Assembly (NCBI GenBank): GCA_029880325.1
Contig: JAOUOP010000054.1
Span: 1-54,407, forward strand
Source of the DNA: Myxococcales bacterium
GTDB lineage: Bacteria; Myxococcota_A; Polyangia; Polyangiales; JAFGIB01
Length of the DNA stretch: 54,407 bases
Direction of reading: 5' to 3'
The notes beneath the pieces are model-generated. The model was not told the DNA's origin, searched no databases, and was given only the letters and a program-made list of their open reading frames with translations. Positions within the stretch are counted from its first letter, which is position 1. Every line of letters starts with the position of its first letter. The translations under genes and the position numbers were made by a program. This document shows positions 17,610 through 25,846 of the stretch, piece by piece.

Positions 17610-19073
17610 GTGGACCCGTTGGACTCAGCGCGCGCCGAGCTGCTCAGGCGGCGCTTTGTCGGCCTGGGCCTGCTGGCGGTCGGCCGCGGATTGCTCGGCT
17701 GCGGCAGCCGCAGTCTGGCGACGGGGGCCTTTGTCGGAGGCGATGGCGGCGTGGGCGGGGCGGCCGCTGCCTCGAGCCCAGCCGACGCCGCCCCGGGCAC
17801 AGCGGAGACGAATGGTGCGGGTTCGGCTGCCCGTACCGGCGACGACCCCGGCCCCGCGGGACTCCCCGAAGCAGGTCTCGGCACCACCGATTCGGCGCCC
17901 GACGCCATCGTCGAGGCCAACCTCGACCCGGGCGCCGGCAGCGCGGCCCTCGCCGAGCCTATCGCCCCGAGCTACAACTTCGAGCTGCGCGATCCGGACG
18001 AGTTCGGCCTGCGCCTGCCGCCGGGTTTCGGCGCCCGCATCGTGGCCCGCTCCCACGAAGCGCCCCTGGCAAACCGCGACCACCTGTGGCACGGCGCCCC
18101 CGACGGCGGCGCCACCTTTGCCCTCGCCGACGGCGGCTGGGTCTATGTGAGCAACTCCGAGATCGGCGGCGGCGGCGGTGGGGTCGGCGCCCTGCGCTTC
18201 GACCGCCGCGGCCGCCTCACCGACGCTTACTCCATCTGCAGCGGCACCAGCAGAAACTGCGCCGGCGGCGCCACCCCCTGGGGCAGCTGGATCACCTGCG
18301 AAGAGGTCGACCGCGGGCTGTGCTACGAGTGCGACCCCCTGGGTCAGACCCCGGCGCGCCCGCTGCCGGCCCTGGGCGCCTTCACCCACGAGGCCATCGC
18401 CGTCGACGCCGCCCGCGGCCATCTCTACCTCACCGAGGACGTGGCCGACGGTCGCCTCTACCGCTTCCGCTCCGAGTCGGTGCTGCAAAACGGCGCCCTC
18501 GATCTAGAAACCGGCGTGCTCGAAGTGCTGCAGTTGCTCGATCCCGAGAGCGGCGGCGTGGGCTTGCACATGGGCTGGCACGTGGACTGGCACGCGGTCC
18601 CCGATCCCTCGGCACAAAGCGTCGTCACGCGCCTGCAGGTGGAGCAAAGCACGCCCTTCGCCGGCGGCGAGGGCATCGTCTACCACGGGGGCGTGGTCTA
18701 TTTTTCGACCAAGCTCGACAACCGCATCTGGGCCCTCGACGTCGAACGCCAACAGCTGTCGTTGCTCTACGACCACGCGAGTTCGGAAAATCCGATCCTC
18801 AGCGGCGTCGACAACCTCGCGGTCTCGCCCGCCGGCGAGATCCTGGTGGCCGAGGACCCGGGCAACTTGGAGTTGGTGCTGCTGAGCGCCAGCGGTAAAC
18901 CGACGCCGCTGCTGCAGCTCACCGGCCACCAGGGCTCGGAGCTGGCCGGCCCCGCCTTCGATCCATCCGGCAGACGCTTGTATTTTAGCTCCCAGCGCGG
19001 CCCGGACCCGAGCCTCGGTCAGGGCTATACCTTCGAGATCCGCGGCCCCTTCGACCGCCTGCAGAGCGGCTGA
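17610..19073 (+). CDS. PhoX-like (DUF839) secreted protein
   Basis: A 487-residue protein starting at GTG 17610. Its N-terminus has RRRF followed by GLGLLAVGRGLLGCG, compatible with a Tat signal and a lipobox-like cysteine. Residues 30-110 are an Ala/Gly/Asp/Pro linker. The rest is a beta-propeller of the PhoX/DUF839 family: FELRDPDEFGLRLPPGFGAR, FALADGGWVYVSNSEIGGGG, CAGGATPWGSWITCEE, FTHEAIAVDAARGHLYLTED, DNLAVSPAGEILVAEDPGN and RRLYFSSQRG. PhoX enzymes are Ca2+/Fe-dependent alkaline phosphatases; many DUF839 members in this group have not been shown to be phosphatases, so the activity is inferred. It converges on the salvage genes with a 20-base gap. Confidence 0.82.
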   Translation: MDPLDSARAELLRRRFVGLGLLAVGRGLLGCGSRSLATGAFVGGDGGVGGAAAASSPADAAPGTAETNGAGSAARTGDDPGPAGLPEAGLGTTDSAPDAIVEANLDPGAGSAALAEPIAPSYNFELRDPDEFGLRLPPGFGARIVARSHEAPLANRDHLWHGAPDGGATFALADGGWVYVSNSEIGGGGGGVGALRFDRRGRLTDAYSICSGTSRNCAGGATPWGSWITCEEVDRGLCYECDPLGQTPARPLPALGAFTHEAIAVDAARGHLYLTEDVADGRLYRFRSESVLQNGALDLETGVLEVLQLLDPESGGVGLHMGWHVDWHAVPDPSAQSVVTRLQVEQSTPFAGGEGIVYHGGVVYFSTKLDNRIWALDVERQQLSLLYDHASSENPILSGVDNLAVSPAGEILVAEDPGNLELVLLSASGKPTPLLQLTGHQGSELAGPAFDPSGRRLYFSSQRGPDPSLGQGYTFEIRGPFDRLQSG

Positions 19074-19093
19074 GGTCGAGCTGTCAGCAATCG

Positions 19094-19417
19094 TTAGTTA
19101 ATCGTCTTGCCGAGCACGCGATCCCACAGCGGGCGCAGGCCGGGCAGGTTGAGGGGACCGAAAAGCGGAAAGAGCAGCGGCAGTCGCGACAGCACCACGC
19201 GCGCCGCTGCCGCCCCGTGTAGCTCGGATCCGTCGCGCTCGATGAGCACCACCGCCGGAGCGCCGGGCCGCGCGGGGGCGCGCTCGAAACGCGCAAGCCA
19301 AGCGAGCCGCCCACTGGCACGCGGCTCAAGCGTGGAGCCCGGGTCTGCTCCCCCTTTCGAGAAGCGCAAAGCGGCCTGAAGAACGCTGAACAAGCGAGCG
19401 CTGCCGAAAACCGCCAC
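19094..19417 (-). CDS. Small protein resembling the C-terminal half of DCC-family (DUF393) proteins
   Basis: A possible 107-residue product starting at GTG 19417, in the same frame as cytidine deaminase and just after its stop codon. The last 55 residues (VVLIERDGSELHGAAAARVV then LSRLPLLFPLFGPLNLPGLR) look like the C-terminal half of DCC1/DUF393 thiol-oxidoreductase-like proteins, where a membrane-proximal helix follows an LxGxxA motif. The N-terminal DGxCxxC redox motif that defines the family is absent here, and no good start or ribosome-binding site is seen. It may be a truncated relic or a divergent small protein in the punA-cdd transcript. The assignment is tentative. Confidence 0.4.
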   Translation of the reverse strand: MAVFGSARLFSVLQAALRFSKGGADPGSTLEPRASGRLAWLARFERAPARPGAPAVVLIERDGSELHGAAAARVVLSRLPLLFPLFGPLNLPGLRPLWDRVLGKTIN

Positions 19418-19444
19418 AGCCGAGACGGCCGACAGGCCACGTAC

Positions 19445-19864
19445 TCAATCGCTTGGCGACAGCTGCTCGGGACCAAAGGCCGCCGGCAGCAGCGCCGCGA
19501 GCTCGAAGTGCAGCACATGGCCGGAGGCGCCCACCGAGCGAACGGCGAGCTCGGTCCCAAACTCCCAGAGCACCTGGCGGCAGGCGCCGCAGGGCGTGGG
19601 CGGCTCGGGGCCGGTGCAGACGACCACCGCCGCCACCAAACGCCGCACGCCAGCGATCACGGCGGCGGCCACGGCGTTGCGCTCGGCGCAGACCGTCAAG
19701 CCATAGCTCGCGTTTTCCACGTTGACGCCGACGAAGCTGCGACCGTCCTCGGCCAGCACGCACGCGGCCACACCGAAGCGCGAGTAGGGCGCATAGGCAG
19801 AAGGCAGCGCCTGACGTGCCTGGTGTTCGAGCCGCTCCCAGTCGGGTTCGTCCACGGCGCTCAT
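19445..19864 (-). CDS. cdd: Cytidine deaminase
   Basis: A 139-residue homotetrameric-type cytidine deaminase, which converts cytidine or deoxycytidine to uridine in pyrimidine salvage. Diagnostic segments are AYAPYSRFGVAA (substrate pocket), NVENASYGLTVCAERNA (zinc-ligand Cys and catalytic Glu in the CAE motif) and TPCGACRQVLWEF (the two further zinc cysteines). Length and order match the family. Its ATG overlaps the stop of the upstream phosphorylase (ATGA, 19864-19861 on the minus strand), so the two salvage enzymes are translationally coupled. The extreme C-terminus (PAAFGPEQLSPSD) is the usual ending. A possible small gene follows in the same frame. Confidence 0.95.
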   Translation of the reverse strand: MSAVDEPDWERLEHQARQALPSAYAPYSRFGVAACVLAEDGRSFVGVNVENASYGLTVCAERNAVAAAVIAGVRRLVAAVVVCTGPEPPTPCGACRQVLWEFGTELAVRSVGASGHVLHFELAALLPAAFGPEQLSPSD

Positions 19865-20700
19865 GGCCGCGCCTCCAGCTCGCTCGCAAGCGCCCCGAGC
19901 ACGCCGTCGAGCAGCGCCCCAAGACGCGCGCCCGCCGCGGCGGCCACCGCCTGCACGTCGTCGTGGTCGAGCACGGCGCCGGCCAGTCCCGCGGCGCGGT
20001 TTGTAATGCAGCTCACACCGATGCAGCGCAGGCCCAGCTGCCGCGCGGCGATCACTTCGAGCACGGTGCTCATGCCCACCGCGTCGGCGCCGAGCCGGCC
20101 AAGCATTCGCACCTCGGCAGGCGTCTCGTAGCTCGGCCCGAGCAGCCCCGCGTACACGCCCGCGTGCAAGGGCCCGGCCGCGCCGCGTCGCGCGAACTCC
20201 AGCAGCTGCCGGTCATAGGCCTGCTCCATCGACACGAAACGCGGCCGCTCGGCCGTGGCCACGGGCCCGGCGAGCGGATTGTGGCCGGTGAGGTTCAGAT
20301 GATCCTCGATCAGCATCAGCTCACCTGGGGTCAAATGCTCTGCGATGCCACCTGCGGCGTTGGTCACGACCAAAACCTCGGCGCCCAGCGCGCCCATGGC
20401 TCGCACCCCATGGACGACCTGCTCGACGCTATGGCCTTCATAGAGGTGCACGCGCCCCTGCATGGCGATCACCCTGATCCCGGCTTTCTCTCCAAAGACG
20501 AAACGCCCCCCATGACCGGCCACACTGGGCTTTGGCAGTCCCACAATGCGGTCGTAGGCGAGGCTACCACCGGAGGTGAAGGTGTCGGCGTATGCGCCCA
20601 ATCCCGATCCTAGGACAAGCGCCACCCTCGGCGCGCCTGCACCCGCGGCGATAAGGGCCTGCCGTGTGCGTTCAACGTCATGCCAGAGGTCGTCATTCAA
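19861..20700 (-). CDS. punA: Purine-nucleoside phosphorylase
   Basis: A 279-residue trimeric-class purine-nucleoside phosphorylase, which splits (deoxy)inosine and (deoxy)guanosine with phosphate to free base and pentose-1-phosphate. The motifs are in family order: VALVLGSGLG (phosphate loop), SVAGHGGRFVFG, GRVHLYEGHS, VTNAAGGIA (base pocket), GPSYETPAEVRML (phosphate and purine contacts), GADAVGMSTVLE and SCITNRAAG (the Asn selecting 6-oxopurines). The start ATG 20700 gives the expected N-terminal helix. It is first in an overlapping pair with cdd, so nucleosides arriving together are processed by co-made enzymes. A separate transcript diverges at 20964. Confidence 0.95.
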   Translation of the reverse strand: MNDDLWHDVERTRQALIAAGAGAPRVALVLGSGLGAYADTFTSGGSLAYDRIVGLPKPSVAGHGGRFVFGEKAGIRVIAMQGRVHLYEGHSVEQVVHGVRAMGALGAEVLVVTNAAGGIAEHLTPGELMLIEDHLNLTGHNPLAGPVATAERPRFVSMEQAYDRQLLEFARRGAAGPLHAGVYAGLLGPSYETPAEVRMLGRLGADAVGMSTVLEVIAARQLGLRCIGVSCITNRAAGLAGAVLDHDDVQAVAAAAGARLGALLDGVLGALASELEARP

Positions 20701-20963
20701 GCTCTCTCCCTCGCTTCCTTTCGAACAACCGCCACCGCGGCCATTGCCGCTGGGCCCAGGATGGCTACAATTGAAAGCATAGCCCGGAACAATCCCCCGC
20801 GCGGGTGGTCTACGACAACGCGATCGGATCCTTGACTTCGCATAGATGTGACTCGCCCCTCGGGTATCTAGTGGGAGTCGAGCAGCGCAGTGGGAACCTT
20901 CGTAGCTCGCAAATCAGGCGCACGGGGCATGGCTTCGGGCGCAGTCCCCCCCCCGGTGTCGCG

Positions 20964-22109
20964 ATGACTGAAGTCGAAGATCGTTCCTGGCGTATGCTCC
21001 CCTCGGAGCAGGCGCTGTGGACTGGCGGGCCGACACCTGGCGTGCCGCGCGATTTGCACTGGACCGTGGCCTCGGGCCTGTTCTTCACGCTGGCGCTGAT
21101 CATGGCGCTCTTCGCGGGCCTGCTCTACGTGGCCTCGATTCCGGCGGTGCGCTCCACCGCCTTCACCGCCTTCTACTGCCTGCTGACGGGCGTGGCGATC
21201 CATCTTCTGCCGCGCTACGCCCTCGACCCCTGTCGCTTCCGCATCACCAACCGACAGGTAATCTGGAGGCGCGGCCCCCAGCGCCGCACCATCGAGCGCG
21301 CCGCCATCACCTACGCGCGCATCCACTGGCACCGCAGCGCACCGGGCGTGGGGCATCTGGAGCTGGTGCGTGCGGTGCCCTTCGGCCCCCTGGCGCGCAA
21401 GCAGCGCATCATGTTGCATGACGTGGTCGGCCCCGACCGACTGCTGGCACTGATTCGCGGCGCCGAACCCAGTGAGTTCGCGGGTTACGCCGACGTCAAG
21501 CTCACCGATCGCCTCGATCGAAACGAGCGCGTGATCTGGGGCGGCTCACCGGTAGGCATGAGCCTGGGGCGCGGCGAGATGCTCACCGGCGGCGTCGGCC
21601 TGATCGTGCTCATCGCCGGCGTCATCTACGCCTACCGCACAGGCGGCATCCTGGTCAGCCTCGAAGAGCTTGGCCTGCCCGTGCGCTCGGGCACCTGGGC
21701 GATGCTCTTCAGCGCCATCGTGGTCAGCTGTGCGATTATCCTGGCGGTGGGCGCCTTCCTTTTGTGGAAGGGCACCTGGGGTGCCCGCGCCGACGGCTCG
21801 CGCACGGAGTATCTGCTGACTGACTCGCGGTTGATCATCCGCCGCGGCCGCAAGGAGCTGTCGGTCGAGCGCCGGCGCATCGTCGACGTGGCCGACCTGC
21901 CGGCCAGCGGCGGCTCCCACAACCTGCATCTGATCCTCGACGCGCCCAACGCCCGCGCCCTGGAGGACAGCGGTGCCCTGTCGCTATTTGCGCCCCCGCG
22001 CGCCACGGTGCCGCCGGTACTCTTCGAGGTCGCCGACGGCGAACAGCTGCGCAAGCTGATCCTCGACCGCCCCTCGGGCTCGGTGCCGCCGGTGGATCGG
22101 GCGGCCTGA
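20964..22109 (+). CDS. Membrane protein with two bacterial PH-like domains
   Basis: A 381-residue integral membrane protein. The ATG at 20964 is preferred over GTG 20805, because the extra 53 residues are low-complexity and start at no recognisable site. Two similar halves are visible. Each has a pair of transmembrane helices (about 29-55 and 66-84; about 215-234 and 246-270) followed by a small beta-rich domain (CRFRITNRQVIWRRGPQRR with the AAITYARIHWHRS segment, and TEYLLTDSRLIIRRGRKELS with RRIVDVADLPA). That helix-pair-plus-PH-like layout is typical of bPH/YdbS-type proteins of unknown function in the envelope. It starts just downstream of a C-rich run. No partner gene is obvious; the next gene begins 152 bases later. 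Confidence 0.75.
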   Translation: MTEVEDRSWRMLPSEQALWTGGPTPGVPRDLHWTVASGLFFTLALIMALFAGLLYVASIPAVRSTAFTAFYCLLTGVAIHLLPRYALDPCRFRITNRQVIWRRGPQRRTIERAAITYARIHWHRSAPGVGHLELVRAVPFGPLARKQRIMLHDVVGPDRLLALIRGAEPSEFAGYADVKLTDRLDRNERVIWGGSPVGMSLGRGEMLTGGVGLIVLIAGVIYAYRTGGILVSLEELGLPVRSGTWAMLFSAIVVSCAIILAVGAFLLWKGTWGARADGSRTEYLLTDSRLIIRRGRKELSVERRRIVDVADLPASGGSHNLHLILDAPNARALEDSGALSLFAPPRATVPPVLFEVADGEQLRKLILDRPSGSVPPVDRAA

Positions 22110-22261
22110 GGGTCCGCGAGCACGCCCCACGGGTGCCTGCCGCGGGGCGCTCGGCGGCCGCCAGCTGCCACCGAGCGCGTTGACCCGTCCGGGGAGGCGG
22201 TTTACAACCCCCCCCCACTGGTTTCCGCCGTATTTTCGCGGCGGCAAGCCCGGACGGGACC

Positions 22262-24997
22262 ATGCAAGTCTGTCCCTACTGCCACCTGCTATTCGCCGAT
22301 GGGGTCCAGGGCTGCCCCCACGACAGCCAACCGCTGACCGCGGCCAGCCCCGATCCGATTCCGGCACCCCTGCGCGATCGTTTCGACGGCGTCGAGGCTT
22401 TTGCCCAGGGTGCCACCGGCACCAGCTACCTGGCGACCCACGTCAGCAGCGGCCACCGGGGCGTTTTGAAGGTGGTGCCGCTCGCCGACATCTCCAGCTC
22501 CGAAAAAGCCCGCCTCAAGCGCGAGCTGCGCAAGCAGACCAAGCTCGGAAACGACAGCCTGGTGCGCATCAACGACGGTGGTGAGCTCGGCCCCGAGATG
22601 TGGATCTTCCGCGACTACATCGAGGGCGAATCCCTGGCCCAGCGCATCCGGCGTCTGGGGCAGTTGCCGCCCGAGGAGGCGCTGTCGACCACCGCCCAGC
22701 TGGCCTCTGGCCTCGACGAGCTGCACCGCAACGGCCTCTTGCACCGCGACGTCAAGCCCGGCCACGTGCTGCTCGAGGAGCGGCCCGCTGGCGTGCCCCT
22801 GGCGCGTCTGATCGACGCCGGCGTCACCGCGCGCATCAAGGGCGCCTCGGTCTTCGACCTGCGCGGCACGCCCCGCTACATGTCACCCGAGCAGATCGCC
22901 GGCAAATTGGTCAGCTTCCGCAGTGACCTCTACGCCCTGGGCTGCGTGCTCTTCGAAATGCTCGAGGGCCGGCCGGCCTTCGGCGACTACGGCGAGACCG
23001 ACGACAAGGCGGTGCTCGAGGCCCACACCAAGCAGCCCCCGCCCGAACTCGAGGTGGAAGTGCCCAATGCGGTGCGCACGCTGCTGAGTTCGATGCTGAA
23101 CAAGGAACCGCGCAAGCGACCGTTTTCGGCCCAGCAGGTGCGCCGCACCCTGAAGCCGCTGCTGCCGGACTCGACGCCGCGCCAGGGCAGCGCCTCGGCC
23201 ACCTCGGCGGGCATCGTCAAGGCGCCCTCGCCGGGCGTGCGCGGCAAGCCCTTCGCCAGCGCGCCGCCACCACCTGTGCCGCCCCTGGCGGCCCGGCGCA
23301 GCGTCGGGCCCAAGCCGCCGTCGGGGCTCGAACCCGAGGTCGGCGGAGCCGCCGTCGGTGGAGCGGCGGCCAGCGGCAGCGGCTTCGGCGAAGAGCGCAG
23401 CACCATGAACCTCAGGGTCGACGACTTGCTCGGGCTGGAGGAAGAAGAACTCGCCAAGGCCGCCGCCGAAGGGGAGACCTCCGCCGAGGATGGCTTCGAT
23501 GTGGAGCTGGACGAGGACGAGGACGGCGGCAGCGAAGCCCAACAGGTGCCACAGCCGGCCGCCGAGCCGACCGCCGAGACCGTGGTCGGCGAAGCGACGG
23601 GAGCCGCTCCCCCGGCTGCGGTGGCAGCGAGCCCGGCATCCGAGCCCGCGCCGGCACCCGAGCCCGCGCCGGCACTCGAGCCCGAGCCGGAACCCGCGCC
23701 CGAGCCTGCACCCACGGCGGCGACCGGGGCCCCAGAACCAGCTCCCCCAGCTACTCCCGAAGCCGCCTCCGCCGCCTTCGCAGACGAGGCCGCCGACGGG
23801 CCGCAGCCCCAGCGCCGGGCCACGGTGGACTTCGACGTCGAGTCCCTCTTCGACGACGAGGTCGAGCCCGCGCCGCGCGTTTCCCAGCCCAAAGCGACGG
23901 CCGAGCCCGACGCCGCGGCGGCCGCACCGCCCGAAGACGACGCGCCGACCCAGCTCTTCAAGGCCCCGGATATGGCCGCGGTCGCCGCTATGGGAGCCAT
24001 GGGAGCCATGGGAGCCATGGGAGCGACAGGAGAAGGCACCAAGACGCCCGAGCCCCCGGCACCCACAATCCCGAAAGCCCCCGCAGCACCTCCCCTCCCG
24101 GCTGCGCCGGCCAGGCCGGACACGAGCGCCGACAGTTCCGCGGCTGCCGTCCCGGAACCGGCCGACACCGTCGTGGTCCACCGTTCCGAGTTTGGCCGGC
24201 GCAAGCTGCCGTGGGTGCCGATCGGCGCCGGCGCCGCCGTGTTGCTCATGCTGGTGATGATCTTCTCGGGCGGCGACGGGGACGAGACGCCGCCCGCGGC
24301 AGAACTTGCGGCCGCCGAAAAGCCCGCACCCGCCGCAGCGGCCGAACCCGAGCCGAAGCCCGAGCCGGCCGCCGAAAAGCCCGCCGAGGAGGCCCGGGCG
24401 GAGGCCGAGCCCGCTGCCGCCGAGCCCGAAGAGCCCGAAGAGGAAGAGCCCGAAGAGCCCGAAGCCGCCGAGGACGCCCAGGACGCCCAGGACGCCCAGG
24501 ACGCCCAGGACGCCGAGGACGCCAAACAGGCCGAGGCCGCCAAAGCCGGGGCCGCCAGCGAAAAGAGCCAACCCGAGCCGAGGAAGAGCGAAAAGCGCAG
24601 CACCGCCCCGCGCAAGAGCCCCTCGGGCAGCAGCTCCGCCTCCGGCAGCAAGGATAAAGCCGCCGAGTACAAGCAGGAAGGCCGCGAGCACTACCGGGCA
24701 GGGCGCTACCGCCAGGCGGCCAAGGCCTACGAGGCCGCTGCGCGCGAGGATCCGCGCGACGCCGGCGCCCATGCGGGCCTGGGCGCCTCACGCCTGGCCG
24801 CTGGCGAGCCGGCGCGGGCGGTGCGGGCCTACCAGCGCGCCCTGCGAATCCAGCCCAAAAGCTCGGGCTTCCATGCCGCCCTGGGTCGCGCCTACCTGGC
24901 CAAGGGCGATCGCGGCAAGGCGCGCGCGGCCTATGAAAAAGCGCTGAAGTACGACCCGGACAACAAGGCCGCCAAGGTCGCCCTGAGCAAGCTTTAG
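22262..24997 (+). CDS. Atypical Ser/Thr kinase-like protein with zinc knuckle, membrane anchor and TPRs
   Basis: A 911-residue protein. Residues 1-21 form a small CxxC...CxH knuckle (Cys4, Cys7, Cys18, His20). Residues about 40-305 have a Hanks kinase fold: loop QGATGTSYLA, invariant-type Lys about 70 in GVLKVVPL, HRDVKPGH at 161-168 and GTPRYMSPEQ. Two catalytic features are abnormal: the Asn that follows HRDxKP is His168, and DFG reads DAG (185-187). Catalysis is therefore doubtful. Residues 305-645 are Pro/Ala/Glu-rich and disordered, with an (AMG)n and, later, a (DAQ)n repeat. One transmembrane helix (about 650-670, WVPIGAGAAVLLMLVMIF) separates this from an acidic linker and three C-terminal TPRs (about 800-911). 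The topology puts the kinase fold in the cytoplasm and the TPRs outside. Confidence 0.88.
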   Translation: MQVCPYCHLLFADGVQGCPHDSQPLTAASPDPIPAPLRDRFDGVEAFAQGATGTSYLATHVSSGHRGVLKVVPLADISSSEKARLKRELRKQTKLGNDSLVRINDGGELGPEMWIFRDYIEGESLAQRIRRLGQLPPEEALSTTAQLASGLDELHRNGLLHRDVKPGHVLLEERPAGVPLARLIDAGVTARIKGASVFDLRGTPRYMSPEQIAGKLVSFRSDLYALGCVLFEMLEGRPAFGDYGETDDKAVLEAHTKQPPPELEVEVPNAVRTLLSSMLNKEPRKRPFSAQQVRRTLKPLLPDSTPRQGSASATSAGIVKAPSPGVRGKPFASAPPPPVPPLAARRSVGPKPPSGLEPEVGGAAVGGAAASGSGFGEERSTMNLRVDDLLGLEEEELAKAAAEGETSAEDGFDVELDEDEDGGSEAQQVPQPAAEPTAETVVGEATGAAPPAAVAASPASEPAPAPEPAPALEPEPEPAPEPAPTAATGAPEPAPPATPEAASAAFADEAADGPQPQRRATVDFDVESLFDDEVEPAPRVSQPKATAEPDAAAAAPPEDDAPTQLFKAPDMAAVAAMGAMGAMGAMGATGEGTKTPEPPAPTIPKAPAAPPLPAAPARPDTSADSSAAAVPEPADTVVVHRSEFGRRKLPWVPIGAGAAVLLMLVMIFSGGDGDETPPAAELAAAEKPAPAAAAEPEPKPEPAAEKPAEEARAEAEPAAAEPEEPEEEEPEEPEAAEDAQDAQDAQDAQDAEDAKQAEAAKAGAASEKSQPEPRKSEKRSTAPRKSPSGSSSASGSKDKAAEYKQEGREHYRAGRYRQAAKAYEAAAREDPRDAGAHAGLGASRLAAGEPARAVRAYQRALRIQPKSSGFHAALGRAYLAKGDRGKARAAYEKALKYDPDNKAAKVALSKL
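23990..24025 (+). repeat. 9-bp in-frame tandem repeat (x4) in the kinase-like gene
   Basis: Four units of ATGGGAGCC (the last ends in G) at 23990-23998, 23999-24007, 24008-24016 and 24017-24025 encode Met-Gly-Ala repeats in the disordered region of the kinase-like protein. Unit number could vary between strains by slippage without breaking the frame. Confidence 0.85.
24473..24517 (+). repeat. 9-bp in-frame tandem repeat (x5) in the kinase-like gene
   Basis: Four copies of GACGCCCAG from 24473 to 24508 and a fifth variant, GACGCCGAG (24509-24517), encode Asp-Ala-Gln repeats in the extracytoplasmic acidic linker. It is another length-variable candidate. Confidence 0.85.
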
Positions 24998-25013
24998 AGC
25001 GCCGGGGTCGGCG

Positions 25014-25712
25014 TCAGTCGTCTTCGGACTTCCGAGGATGGCGGCGTTGGGCGTTTTCCTCGGCGATCACGCGGGCCAGGCCACCGGCCCGGCGGCCCAT
25101 GGCGGACAGGGCCTCGGCGCAGCGCTCGGGCGGAAACAGCGGCAGCTTCGCCCTCATCTGCAGCTCCCCTTCGACCACCGCCACCTCCACCTGCGCCTGG
25201 GCATGGTAGTCGAGCAGGGCCGCCTCGGCGCGCAGCCACAGGGCCACCGCGGCGTCTGGCAGCGGCTCGGTGCCGGTCCCGCGACGCTCGGCCTCGGCCT
25301 CGCTCAGCGCCTGGGCGCGGGCGGCCTCGACGCCCACCACATCCTCGGCCAGGGCCGCAAAGCCCGTCAGCTGGCGCGCCCGCCACAGCGCCATGTGGCG
25401 CAGCTCCAGCAGGCCGCGACAAAGCTCGGCCTCATCCCCGCCCTCGGCGGCCCGGCGCAGCCGCCCGACGCGCGCATCGAGCACGCGGCGGCCGTCGGGA
25501 TTGGCCACACCGGGGATCAGGCCCCCCGCGCGACCGTCGGAAAGCCGCTCCTGGGGCTTTCTACGGGTCTGCAGGCGGTCGCTGCGGCCGCTGGCCAAGT
25601 CGTCGATTTCACGGGGCAATTGCCGCGTGCCGGGCGTGACCTCGGTGCGTCGGTGGGGACGGCCGGTGGCGGCCCGCGACGGGCCGGGGCGGCGGGGCTT
25701 TCTGGAATTCAT
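25014..25712 (-). CDS. Hypothetical protein, Arg/Ala-rich
   Basis: A 232-residue protein that I do not recognise. The ATG at 25712 (MNSRKPRRPGPSRAATG) is preferred over an upstream frame extension to 25778. Residues 1-75 are basic and Pro/Arg-rich, with repeated RR and RP, probably disordered and possibly nucleic-acid binding. Residues about 75-225 are alpha-helical with heptad-like Leu/Ala spacing (VLDARVGRLRRAAEGGDEA, FAALAEDVVGVEAARAQALS, AEALSAMGRRAGGLARVIAE). There is no signal peptide or membrane segment. It converges with the kinase-like gene (16-base gap) and is divergent from rplU, from which it is separated by 134 bases. Confidence 0.65.
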   Translation of the reverse strand: MNSRKPRRPGPSRAATGRPHRRTEVTPGTRQLPREIDDLASGRSDRLQTRRKPQERLSDGRAGGLIPGVANPDGRRVLDARVGRLRRAAEGGDEAELCRGLLELRHMALWRARQLTGFAALAEDVVGVEAARAQALSEAEAERRGTGTEPLPDAAVALWLRAEAALLDYHAQAQVEVAVVEGELQMRAKLPLFPPERCAEALSAMGRRAGGLARVIAEENAQRRHPRKSEDD

Positions 25713-25751
25713 GCTGGAAACTGCAAATTTGGCACAAGCGCGTGCTGCGAC

Positions 25752-25779
25752 TTGCGGCCCGGGGCTTTTTTCGTACACT
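25752..25779 (+). promoter_or_regulatory. Candidate rplU-rpmA promoter
   Basis: TTGCGG (25752-25757), a 16-base spacer and TACACT (25774-25779) form a sigma-70-like promoter about 70 bases before the rplU start, in the divergent intergenic region. Confidence 0.4.
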
Positions 25780-25803
25780 CCGCTGCCCGGTCAACCCGCA
25801 ATG

Positions 25804-25826
25804 GGTCCCAATATTGGATCGGGACC
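25804..25826 (+). promoter_or_regulatory. Hairpin in the rplU leader
   Basis: GGTCCC (25804-25809) pairs with GGGACC (25821-25826) across an 11-base AT-rich loop. CGGTC just before it (around 25788) could extend alternative pairing with GACCG. The hairpin ends a few bases before the CGAGGAG ribosome-binding site (25831-25837), the place for translational autoregulation by a ribosomal protein. Confidence 0.4.
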
Positions 25827-25846
25827 GAGCCGAGGAGTCTTTTACG

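Noticed and set aside
22883..24772. Long Gly/Arg-rich minus-strand frame opposite the kinase-like gene
   Set aside because: Shadow; composition reflects repeats of the sense gene.
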